Shown piece after piece: positions 1 to 6,136 of a stretch of DNA of 8,809 bases (its first letter is position 1; every line of letters starts with the position of its first letter). A program made the position numbers and the translations under genes. Below the pieces are notes generated by a model, which saw only the letters and a list, made by a program, of their open reading frames with translations, was not told the DNA's origin and did no database searches. Origin of the DNA: an uncultured Lachnospiraceae bacterium (GTDB taxonomy: Bacteria; Bacillota; Clostridia; Lachnospirales; Lachnospiraceae); assembly GCA_947589175.1 (NCBI GenBank), contig CANPZR010000099.1, positions 1 to 8,809 on the forward strand. The letters run 5' to 3'.

Positions 1-1
1 G

Positions 2-85
2 GATGAAACGGGAAGCGGAATCAAGATTATTTTCAATGTGTTTAAGGATATTGACTATCTGTTTTATAAAAACCTTTTGAAATAA
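2..85 (+). CDS. C-terminal end of a probable macrodomain protein (protein-ADP-ribose hydrolase), partial at the window edge
   Basis: An open frame runs from base 2 to a TAA at 83-85 and gives 27 residues ending in IFNVFKD...Y..LL. Macrodomain proteins end in a beta strand followed by a helix of the pattern hhFxhFdxedxxxYxxLL, and this tail fits it. Macrodomain enzymes remove ADP-ribose from proteins. In SirTM operons of Firmicutes the macrodomain gene sits right before the class M sirtuin, and a SirTM-type gene lies downstream here at 1716. The codons are AT-rich, like the following AbiE genes and unlike the sirtuin. A second, diverged copy of the same tail is present at 1697-1765. With only 27 residues the family call is an inference from the tail pattern, the duplicate and the neighbour. 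Confidence 0.55.
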   Translation, partial: DETGSGIKIIFNVFKDIDYLFYKNLLK

Positions 86-102
86 ATCACCTCATATTTT
101 GA

Positions 103-131
103 TTGACAAGCAGCTTATTTGGCTGTAATAT
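103..131 (+). promoter_or_regulatory. Vegetative (sigma-A) promoter of the abiE operon
   Basis: A perfect -35 box TTGACA (103-108) is followed by a 17-base spacer and a -10-like TAATAT (126-131, four of six consensus positions). Transcription would start near 138, just before the inverted repeat at 142-166 and about 60 bases before the abiEi start. It gives the toxin-antitoxin pair its own promoter independent of the gene ending at 85. Confidence 0.7.
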
Positions 132-141
132 TTAATTGAAA

Positions 142-166
142 TTCGGCACAAATTAAAAGTGCCGAA
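142..166 (+). promoter_or_regulatory. Inverted repeat, probable AbiEi operator
   Basis: TTCGGCAC (142-149) and GTGCCGAA (159-166) form a perfect 8-bp inverted repeat around a 9-base AT-only centre. It lies immediately downstream of the predicted transcription start and 18 bases before the abiEi Shine-Dalgarno. AbiEi antitoxins are known to bind inverted repeats at their own promoter and repress it, so an operator role is the natural reading. The alternative is an mRNA hairpin in the 5' leader. No T-run follows, so it is not a standard terminator. Confidence 0.6.
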
Positions 167-196
167 AATAAACCAAAAGAAATCGAGGTGGAAAAA

Positions 197-784
197 ATGG
201 CAGGTACAGCAGTGCTTTCTGGGGATCAAAAGATTTTTTCCATGCAGGAGCTTAAGAGTAAAGGCTTCTCGCAGTATAAGGTCAACAAGCTGGTCAGCGA
301 AGGAAAACTTATAAAATTGAATAAGAGTTATTACGAGAATACAGAATATTGTGGAGAAGAATCCGATTTCTATTATATTGAAGCTTATGCTCCGAAGGGG
401 GTAATCTGCCTGCTCAGTGCAGCGGTTTATTATAATCTGACGACATTCATTCCGGATGCAGTCGATGTTGCCATACCCAGGAAGGCTAAGATATCCACTA
501 TGCCGGTCTGGCCACAGATGAATGTCCATCATTATACAGATGATAGACATGCGTTGGGAGTTACAACGATCAGGGAAGGTAAAAATGAATTCCAGATCTA
601 CGATATGGAAAAGACTGTTGTTGATATCGTATTTTACAAGGAAAAGGTTGGGATAGAGGAGACAAAAGAAATCCTTGTGACTTATTTGCAGAGAAAAGAT
701 CGAAATCTGAACCGGCTTCTGAAGTATGCAGAACTGATGAAATGTGAGAAAGCGATGAGACAATATTTGGAGGTACTCGTATGA
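197..784 (+). CDS. abiEi: AbiEi-family type IV antitoxin / transcriptional autorepressor
   Basis: This 195-residue protein is the antitoxin half of an AbiE toxin-antitoxin module. The family neutralises AbiEii without a stable complex (type IV) and represses its own operon by DNA binding. Residues 10-50 form the N-terminal winged-helix region (QELKSKGFSQYKVNKLVSEG, then basic residues). Residues 69-85 carry the family segment with CLLSAAVYYNLT, and 137-146 the YDMEKTVVDI segment of the C-terminal domain. The ATG at 197 is preferred because GAGGTGG (185-191) lies five bases upstream; a GTG at 188 in the same frame would overlap that site and has no Shine-Dalgarno. The stop overlaps the toxin start by four bases (ATGA), implying translational coupling. 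Base composition is more AT-rich than the sirtuin and DUF6033 genes downstream, consistent with horizontal transfer. Confidence 0.9.
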   Translation: MAGTAVLSGDQKIFSMQELKSKGFSQYKVNKLVSEGKLIKLNKSYYENTEYCGEESDFYYIEAYAPKGVICLLSAAVYYNLTTFIPDAVDVAIPRKAKISTMPVWPQMNVHHYTDDRHALGVTTIREGKNEFQIYDMEKTVVDIVFYKEKVGIEETKEILVTYLQRKDRNLNRLLKYAELMKCEKAMRQYLEVLV

Positions 785-1716
785 TAAGTGCAATTTCGGT
801 AAAGGACAAATTGAAGAATCAGGCAATTGCAAGTAGAAAGACGTTTCAGGAAGTGCTGACGGCGTATGGGTTAGAAAGAACTGTATACAGACTGTCAGTG
901 TCAGAATATGTGGAAAACTTTACTCTGAAAGGTGGTATATTCCTATATGCGCTCTTTGAAGGAGAATTTGCAAGAGCTACAAGAGATATCGACCTTCTGG
1001 CAGGGAATATGTCGAATAATGTGGGAAATATGAAGAAAGTGTTTGAAAGCATATTTTCTGTCGAGTGTGATGATGCGCTTCGGTATGATTTGGATACTTT
1101 AGAGGTTAAGGATATAACTGAGTTCAAGGAATACCATGGTGTGAATGTGTCTATCATGACATATTTGGACAGAACCAGGGTTCCGGTATCAATTGATATC
1201 GGATTTGGGGATGTGGTATATCCGGACAGAGTGAAAATGGAGTTCCCGGTGCTACTTGATATGGAAGTGCCGGAAATTTATGCGTATTCTATTTCCTCAG
1301 TGATATCAGAGAAGTTTGAGGCCATAGTTTCTCTTGGAGATGCAAACAGCAGATATAAGGACTTCTATGATATTTATATGCTTGCTAACCGGTATGATCT
1401 TGATGGAATGGAGTTGAAAGAATCCGTTAAAGAAACCTTTGCACACAGAGGAAGCGGATTTAATGATATATTTGCTTTTACATATAACTTTATAACAAGT
1501 GAGATTCATCAGAACAGATGGAAGGCGTTTCTGAAAAAGAAGAAAGCACTGGTGAAGGCAGAACTAAATGATGTGGTAAACTTGCTGCGGACACTATTGT
1601 TACCGGTTGTCAATAGTATAATTGATGATACAGAATATACCGTAATGTGGGATCATGAATCTCAAAGATGGAAAGAGATAAACAAAAAATCCAAATGGCC
1701 TGGAGATGATTTTTAA
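781..1716 (+). CDS. abiEii: AbiEii-family nucleotidyltransferase toxin
   Basis: This 311-residue protein is the toxin of the AbiE pair, a DNA polymerase beta-like nucleotidyltransferase; relatives (MenT toxins) attach nucleotides to tRNA acceptor ends. Visible signatures are LKGG at 49-52, the metal-binding RDIDLL at 68-73 and the family segment EKFEAIVSLG (177-186) followed by SRYKDFYDIYML (190-201), where K193 and D194 are expected to be catalytic or nucleotide-binding. The gene overlaps abiEi by four bases. AbiE systems act in phage abortive infection and plasmid stabilisation. The end is odd: the last residues (about W306 to F311) and the stop are encoded by DNA that in another frame matches a macrodomain tail (from 1697), so the native AbiEii C-terminus may have been trimmed or altered at an insertion junction. 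The stop shares one base with the sirtuin start (TAATG). All core motifs are present, so the toxin is probably functional. Confidence 0.9.
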   Translation: MISAISVKDKLKNQAIASRKTFQEVLTAYGLERTVYRLSVSEYVENFTLKGGIFLYALFEGEFARATRDIDLLAGNMSNNVGNMKKVFESIFSVECDDALRYDLDTLEVKDITEFKEYHGVNVSIMTYLDRTRVPVSIDIGFGDVVYPDRVKMEFPVLLDMEVPEIYAYSISSVISEKFEAIVSLGDANSRYKDFYDIYMLANRYDLDGMELKESVKETFAHRGSGFNDIFAFTYNFITSEIHQNRWKAFLKKKKALVKAELNDVVNLLRTLLLPVVNSIIDDTEYTVMWDHESQRWKEINKKSKWPGDDF

Positions 1717-1765
1717 TGTTTTCAAGGACAACGACCTCGAAATCTACCGGCGATTGCTGGGATAA
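1697..1765 (+). pseudogene. Remnant macrodomain 3' end, second copy of the tail at 2-85
   Basis: In the frame starting at 1697, different from both AbiEii and the sirtuin, the DNA encodes a tail with G, then IFNVFKD (1709-1729), D, Y, LL and a TAA at 1763-1765. It aligns without gaps to the tail ending at 85: IFNVFKD is identical, as are the following D, Y and LL. Codons differ mostly at third positions (19 of 24 bases match over the core), which points to related but diverged genes, not a recent copy. Its composition resembles the sirtuin gene. It is best read as the resident macrodomain gene end left when AbiE was inserted. It overlaps the last 20 bases of abiEii and the first 50 of the annotated sirtuin frame. 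Confidence 0.6.
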
Positions 1766-2693
1766 AACGAATTATCAAAAATCCATCGATAAATTGAAAA
1801 AGCTGTTTGAGAGCGCGGACGCCGTCGTGATCGGCGCAGGAGCAGGACTGTCCACATCCGCCGGATTTACCTATGCCGGAGAGCGCTTTGAGAAGTATTT
1901 TTCTGATTTCGCGGAAAAATATTTTTTCAAGGATATGTATTCGGGAGGCTTTTATCCCTATGAAACGGCGGAGGAATATTGGGCGTACTGGAGCCGGTAC
2001 ATTTACATCAACCGGTTTATGAATCCGCCAAAGCCGGTTTACCGCAGGCTGTTTGAACTGGTGTGCGATAAGGATTATTTTGTGCTGACCACCAATGTGG
2101 ACCACTGTTTTCAGAAAAATGGATTTGACAAGCTCAGGCTTTTTTACACGCAGGGCGACTATGGGCTTTTCCAGTGCAGCCAGCCCTGCCACAGCTCGAC
2201 CTATGACAACGAAAATATTATCCGCGAAATGGTTCAGACGCAGGGGTACGCCATCGATGAGGACGGCTCACTGGTCCCGCCGAAAGGGCACTCCATTGAT
2301 GAGGACGGCTCACTAATCCCGCCGGATAGGCAGTCCCTCCAAATGAAGATTCCGACCGACCTCGTCCCGCACTGTCCGAAATGCGGCAGGCCTATGACAA
2401 TGAATCTCCGGGCGGACGATACCTTTGTCGAGGACGAGGGGTGGCACAGGGCCGCGAATCGGTACACGGAATTTCTCCGCAGACATGAAAATGCGAAAGT
2501 GCTGTTCCTAGAGCTCGCCGTGGGCTTTAACACGCCCGGCATAATCAAGTATCCCTTCTGGCAGATGACAAACGAGTGGCAGGATGCCGCCTATGCCTGC
2601 CTGAATTATGGCGAGGCGTTCGCGCCCGATGAAATCGCTGCGAAATCCGTCGTTATCGACGGAGATATTGGCGAGATTCTGGCGGAACTTTAA
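1716..2693 (+). CDS. SirTM-type (class M, macrodomain-linked) sirtuin, probable NAD-dependent protein ADP-ribosyltransferase
   Basis: This 325-residue Sir2-fold protein has the NAD-binding loop GAGAGLS (40-46), TTNVDH (125-130) in place of TQNIDGLH, and TQGDYG (145-150), where Q146 replaces the catalytic histidine of deacetylase sirtuins. Zinc ligands are C154/C158 and C220/C223. The Gln replacement and the YSGGFYPYETAEEYWAYWS block (75-93) fit SirTMs, which transfer ADP-ribose to a lipoylated GcvH-like protein, a mark removed by the partner macrodomain. No gcvH-L or lplA gene lies in the window. The ATG at 1716 overlaps the abiEii stop; GGAG at 1702-1705 is a possible ribosome site. However, residues 1-17 are encoded by the out-of-frame macrodomain tail, and homology seems to begin around residue 19. 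ACG at 1767, one base after the remnant's stop, may be a mutated ancestral start. A 14-residue tandem duplication lies at about 177-204. Confidence 0.85.
   Translation: MFSRTTTSKSTGDCWDKTNYQKSIDKLKKLFESADAVVIGAGAGLSTSAGFTYAGERFEKYFSDFAEKYFFKDMYSGGFYPYETAEEYWAYWSRYIYINRFMNPPKPVYRRLFELVCDKDYFVLTTNVDHCFQKNGFDKLRLFYTQGDYGLFQCSQPCHSSTYDNENIIREMVQTQGYAIDEDGSLVPPKGHSIDEDGSLIPPDRQSLQMKIPTDLVPHCPKCGRPMTMNLRADDTFVEDEGWHRAANRYTEFLRRHENAKVLFLELAVGFNTPGIIKYPFWQMTNEWQDAAYACLNYGEAFAPDEIAAKSVVIDGDIGEILAEL
2244..2327 (+). repeat. 42-bp in-frame tandem duplication inside the sirtuin gene
   Basis: Two adjacent 42-base units (2244-2285 and 2286-2327) share an exact 17-base core (2256-2272 and 2298-2314) and most flanking bases. 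They encode two copies of a 14-residue unit containing IDEDGSL(V/I)PP. A decayed start of a third unit may follow (2328-2338). The duplication lies between the two zinc-binding cysteine pairs (C158 and C220) and lengthens that loop without breaking the frame. Confidence 0.85.
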
Positions 2694-2702
2694 AATTTTC
2701 CC

Positions 2703-2730
2703 CTAAAAAATCCACGAAAATTGCCGATAT
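2703..2730 (+). promoter_or_regulatory. Sigma-D (sigma-28, motility) promoter upstream of the DUF6033 gene
   Basis: CTAAA (2703-2707), a 16-base spacer and CCGATAT (2724-2730) match the Bacillus subtilis sigma-D consensus CTAAA-N16-CCGATAT exactly; written the other way it is TAAA-N15-GCCGATAT. Transcription would start near 2738, leaving a leader of about 50 bases before the ATG at 2788. A TATAAT at 2759-2764 is also present but has no convincing -35 box at 17 bases. Confidence 0.7.
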
Positions 2731-2787
2731 AGTAATAAAGTATCGTAAACGGACTTACTATAATAAAAGCAATGGAGGGCATTAGTT

Positions 2788-3480
2788 ATGGATAATAGGA
2801 TATCAAATTACGCAGCTTACCAGAGAAATTACTACGAGGATACCATCAGCCGGAAGGACAAAGACAACAAGGTAAAGATGCAGAAAAATGAAAAAACTGA
2901 CAAGAAATCCGCGCCGGAGCTGAGCGACAAGGCCAAAGCGCTGTTGGAGGAGCTTCAGAAGAAGTATTCCAACATGGATTTCTTCATTGCGGAGTACGAC
3001 AGCGACGAGGAGGCCGCTTCCTACTTAAACCGCGGAACCAAGGAGTTCAGCGTGCTGATTGATCCGGAGACGCTGGAGGAGATGGCGTCTGATGAGGACG
3101 CAAAGGCGAAGTATCTGGGGATTCTGGAGAACGCCACCGGCCAGTTGAAGAACGCGAAAGAGGAACTGGGCGAGGACGGCAAGGATATTACCCGCATGGG
3201 CGTTTCCATCGGCTCCGACGGATCGGTTACTTTCTTCGCGGAACTGGACAAGATGAGCCAGCGCTATTCAGAGCATCTGGAGAAAGTGAAAGAGAAAAAA
3301 GAGAGCGAAAAAGCCGAGGCGTCCAAAAAAGAGGACCACATCCACGGAAAGCATAAAAAGACTACCGTCAAGGCGGATTCTCTGGAGGAGCTGCTGGAAA
3401 AAATCAAAAATGTGGACTGGGATAAAATTCAGGAGGAGGAGACGGAGACTGTCGGTTCCCGCTTCGACTTGAATGTTTAA
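2788..3480 (+). CDS. DUF6033-family protein of unknown function
   Basis: This 230-residue, highly charged soluble protein has no signal peptide or membrane segment. Its middle part (about 46-160) carries LSDKAKALLEELQKKY, MDFFIAEYDSDEEA, GTKEFSVLIDPETLEEMA and MGVSIGSDGSVTFFAEL, recalled from DUF6033 proteins of Lachnospiraceae. A lysine/glutamate-rich stretch (158-192) probably forms a coiled coil or flexible linker, and the protein ends in RFDLNV. The ATG has GGAGG (2775-2779) nine bases upstream. The gene stands alone: it is 94 bases after the sirtuin and ends before a strong bidirectional terminator. An exact sigma-D promoter upstream suggests expression with flagellar and chemotaxis genes, so a motility-linked role is inferred. 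The molecular function is not known. Confidence 0.85.
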   Translation: MDNRISNYAAYQRNYYEDTISRKDKDNKVKMQKNEKTDKKSAPELSDKAKALLEELQKKYSNMDFFIAEYDSDEEAASYLNRGTKEFSVLIDPETLEEMASDEDAKAKYLGILENATGQLKNAKEELGEDGKDITRMGVSIGSDGSVTFFAELDKMSQRYSEHLEKVKEKKESEKAEASKKEDHIHGKHKKTTVKADSLEELLEKIKNVDWDKIQEEETETVGSRFDLNV

Positions 3481-3529
3481 TATGAATGTCTGATATTTAA
3501 AAGCAATTTGAAATATGTTTAAAAATATT

Positions 3530-3559
3530 CCCCCGGCTGTCATCCGAGACGGCCGGGGG
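3530..3559. terminator. Bidirectional rho-independent terminator between convergent genes
   Basis: A 12-bp stem (3530-3541 with 3548-3559, one G-T wobble) surrounds a 6-base loop. It is very GC-rich, with CCCCCGGC at one end. AT-rich tracts flank both sides: ATTATTATATTT downstream on the + strand, and AATATTTTT on the minus strand. It can therefore end the DUF6033 transcript and the minus-strand repeat-protein transcript. Confidence 0.85.
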
Positions 3560-3602
3560 AATTATTATATTTGACTCTACGCCCACTTATTATGCCATTT
3601 TT

Positions 3603-4883
3603 CTAAAAAGTATGCCAGTCTTCCTCATCAATCGTATCATCAAGATCTTCCGCTTCATACCAATCCCTGTACGCCTGCAGCGACTCCTTCGGCACATAGA
3701 TTTCACAAAAAACCGGAAGTTGTGCATATCCTTCTTCCATGCCCTCTTTGTCCAACTGCGGCGGCGTGGGATTATGAAAATACACCTTATCCGCGTCAAA
3801 GGGCCGTATCCAATTCGCGCCAAGCTGTGTCACGCTGGCCGGAATATCCAGCCGTTTCAGCAGACCGGCTCCGCCTTGCGCTTTCGACAGCCTGACTCCG
3901 CATATGCTGTAATCTTCCGTAATTTTCGTGATTTTGGAAGAAATAACAAGTTTTTTATTCTTCGCAATCCCCACGGCAAAAGAATTATCCTCTCTGTGAT
4001 AAATGCACTGCCCATCCTTTGCAAGTGATTTATTTTTTTTATCCAGAGTAATCTTTTTAACTTTCTTGCTGTTCAAACACATCGATGGCAATATTGATAC
4101 ATTTTTCCCCAGTTTTACCTCGGTAACTTGGGACCGCAAAAATGAATTCTCTCCGATTTCCTCTACCGTATCCGGAACCGTAACTTTTTTCTTTGCCGGA
4201 AGAACCCAGACCAGCTTCTTTTTGTCCTTGGACAATAGCATTTTGTTTTTCACTGAAAAATTCGGATTCTTCTGGGACAAAGTAATGACGGATAATTTCG
4301 GGCAATCGTCAAAGCCGCTGTATATGTCGATTTCTTTCAGATTTTTCGGGAGCTGCAGCTTTTTCAGATTTTTGCTGCCGTAAAAAACCGATCCCGGCAA
4401 CACCTCCACCTTATCTGGAATCTTCACGCTGGTCAGCGCGTGCATACCGCTGAATGCGGAATTAACAATTTCCGTAACCGTGTCCGGCAGCGTCATTTCG
4501 CTGATTTTTTCCAGCAGCGGGGTATAACCGTCCGCGTCATGGGCGTGCTCCACCCACACGTCAAAAATGCTTTTTGTAAAATCGTCCGTTGTGGCGGATC
4601 CGACCTTTGTAACTGCCGCCCCGTTAATTTTTTTGGGAAAAACTAATTTTTTGGGGCTCTTTACCTTTTTCTGTTTCCCCGTTACCTTGTAGACCCAGGA
4701 CTGGTCCCCCTCGCTGGACAAATAAGCGTAAAATTTAAATTGTCCCTTCGTGACAGTCGCTGTTTCCCCTGTATTCCAGACTGTCTCCGCTGTCTCCGCG
4801 CGGCTTTCCTCTGCTCCTGCCAGTCCTCCTATGGCCGCAGATAAAAGCACCGCCCCCATAATTCCAAGCCATCTTTTCTTCAT
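3603..4883 (-). CDS. Secreted BspA-like leucine-rich repeat protein
   Basis: This 426-residue protein starts with a signal peptide: KKR at 2-4, a hydrophobic core at about 6-22 and a likely cleavage near AGA (22-24). From about 125 it carries irregular BspA/LRR_5-type repeats of the form L..I.(I/L)P..V..I....F, for example around 126-162, 173-200, 235-262 and 342-356. It ends with the typical EIYVPKESLQAYRDW cap (394-408) and an acidic tail. There is no LPXTG motif, so it is probably released or loosely cell-associated. BspA-like proteins often mediate adhesion or protein binding. The ATG at 4883 is preferred because AAGGAGGG is nine bases upstream; an in-frame GTG at 4892 directly abuts that site. 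It lies 122 bases after the anti-sigma gene with no clear terminator between, so co-transcription with the sigma operon is possible. Confidence 0.85.
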   Translation of the reverse strand: MKKRWLGIMGAVLLSAAIGGLAGAEESRAETAETVWNTGETATVTKGQFKFYAYLSSEGDQSWVYKVTGKQKKVKSPKKLVFPKKINGAAVTKVGSATTDDFTKSIFDVWVEHAHDADGYTPLLEKISEMTLPDTVTEIVNSAFSGMHALTSVKIPDKVEVLPGSVFYGSKNLKKLQLPKNLKEIDIYSGFDDCPKLSVITLSQKNPNFSVKNKMLLSKDKKKLVWVLPAKKKVTVPDTVEEIGENSFLRSQVTEVKLGKNVSILPSMCLNSKKVKKITLDKKNKSLAKDGQCIYHREDNSFAVGIAKNKKLVISSKITKITEDYSICGVRLSKAQGGAGLLKRLDIPASVTQLGANWIRPFDADKVYFHNPTPPQLDKEGMEEGYAQLPVFCEIYVPKESLQAYRDWYEAEDLDDTIDEEDWHTF

Positions 4884-4915
4884 ATGCTTCACCCTCCTTA
4901 CCGGATATCATGCTC

Positions 4916-4926
4916 TGACGCCGTCA
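4916..4926. promoter_or_regulatory. Short palindrome upstream of the repeat-protein gene
   Basis: TGACG-C-CGTCA is a perfect 11-base palindrome 33-43 bases upstream of the ATG at 4883. It could be an operator or a small leader hairpin. The gap 4884-5005 also holds a -10-like TATAGT on the minus strand, but no convincing -35 box was found. Confidence 0.25.
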
Positions 4927-5005
4927 AAGCCGTTATATCCTGCCATTGTTTATTGCTTTTAACTATAAAACGATTCAAAGCCGGAAAATGTTGCAATTTT
5001 TGAAA

Positions 5006-6136
5006 TTAATTTTTTAATAAAACAAACCTCTCCTCCACCGGGTCGTAGGGCAGCAGGTTTTTCTCCGTTTCATCTTTGAGAAACAGAAGATTTTCCGCCC
5101 GCTTTTTCCCATACTGCATGACGTTGACCTGTACCCCCAGAAAATCCTTAGGAAACTTTTCTTTTTCCATAAAATCTATGCCTGCCGCGAACTGCACGGC
5201 GTTCTGCGTCACGACCGCGAGATTCTTCTCCTCTACGTCATCCAGCAGAATAATATTCATTTGGACAACCGTCCCATGGGCCTGGCCTAACTGCTCAATC
5301 GCGTAGCTCTTTTTGCGGCTTTTGCCGAGAGTCCTGGCAAAGCGGAACTCCGACAGATCCCAGCCCATCTCATCATCGCTGTCCGACGTCTCTATGATCT
5401 GGAGATAATTAGTCCCCATCGTCTGGGCGTCCGCCGGATAGACGGCCATCCGGGTGCGTTTTTTATCCATAAAGCGCAGGATATAGTGATATTTCCAACT
5501 GCCCTCGGACTTGACCTTCACCTCAAACTGCACCATATTCTCGTAGCGCAAACCTTCAAAATAAAGCGCTGCCCACTTCCATATTTCTTCTTCTGTTATT
5601 TCCGGATCAATCAGTGCGAACCGGGATCTTCCCGTACACCCCTCTATTCTGGTTCCGTCGTCCGGCGCCTCATATTTTACGATGTTGTCCTCGTCTATAA
5701 TTTTTTTATGCCCGTCCAGATATCTTATCCGCTTTCCGATATTTTCATCATGATACCAGGCTTCCAGACTGCCGGGCTCCAGATTGTCATTCCGTTTTTC
5801 TTCACGGAACAGGGGATACACGCCCATAATTTTCGCGCCCACCGTAGCTACCGAAACCAGACACAGGCACATCGTCATCGCGACGACAGCATAGCGGAAC
5901 CAGTATGACGTACCCCTGATCCAGTGACTTCGGAGATGTTTTTTGAGATGTTTTTTAAAAATTTTTTTAACCTTTTTCTCGTACCGTTCAGACACCGGCG
6001 GACAATCGCGGGCAATATCTGTCGTATCCAGCAGATCCATTTCCTCTCTGACATACTGCGTCAGAATTTCCCGCAGTTTTTCATCGCTAAAGCCGTCGTC
6101 TTGCGCCGTTTTCTGTTTTATGAATTTATCTCTCAT
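5006..6136 (-). CDS. Single-span membrane protein, probable anti-sigma factor for the adjacent ECF sigma factor
   Basis: This 376-residue protein has an N-terminal cytoplasmic part (1-78) ending in a very basic stretch (about 54-71, KKVKKIFKKHLKKHLRSH), one membrane segment at about 81-102, and a large extracytoplasmic domain (about 105-376) without obvious enzymatic motifs. Small intracellular domain, one span and large external domain is the layout of membrane anti-sigma factors such as RsiV-type proteins. Its start overlaps the sigma gene end by 11 bases, so the two are translationally coupled. GAGGTGG lies upstream of the ATG, inside the sigma gene. No zinc-binding HXXXCXXC (ZAS) motif is visible, so it would belong to a non-ZAS class. 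The external domain may be a sensor. The assignment rests on context and topology, not on a recognised family signature. Confidence 0.75.
   Translation of the reverse strand: MRDKFIKQKTAQDDGFSDEKLREILTQYVREEMDLLDTTDIARDCPPVSERYEKKVKKIFKKHLKKHLRSHWIRGTSYWFRYAVVAMTMCLCLVSVATVGAKIMGVYPLFREEKRNDNLEPGSLEAWYHDENIGKRIRYLDGHKKIIDEDNIVKYEAPDDGTRIEGCTGRSRFALIDPEITEEEIWKWAALYFEGLRYENMVQFEVKVKSEGSWKYHYILRFMDKKRTRMAVYPADAQTMGTNYLQIIETSDSDDEMGWDLSEFRFARTLGKSRKKSYAIEQLGQAHGTVVQMNIILLDDVEEKNLAVVTQNAVQFAAGIDFMEKEKFPKDFLGVQVNVMQYGKKRAENLLFLKDETEKNLLPYDPVEERFVLLKN

Noticed and set aside
92..832. 246-residue minus-strand open frame opposite abiEi
   Set aside because: It lies antisense to a well-supported gene, is rich in F, I, C and H in the way of antisense translations, and has no recognisable domain.
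29..1732. The two IFNVFKD-coding stretches as exact attachment sites of a site-specific element
   Set aside because: They differ at about one base in five and no integrase is visible in the window, so they are better described as homologous gene ends than as identical att repeats.
2694..2722. AATTTTC/GAAAATT inverted repeat after the sirtuin as a terminator
   Set aside because: The 7-bp stem is AT-only with a 15-base loop and no T-run, and it overlaps the much better sigma-D promoter.
4884..5005. A sigma-A promoter for the repeat-protein gene
   Set aside because: TATAGT fits a -10 box, but no -35 box at 16-18 bases is convincing.
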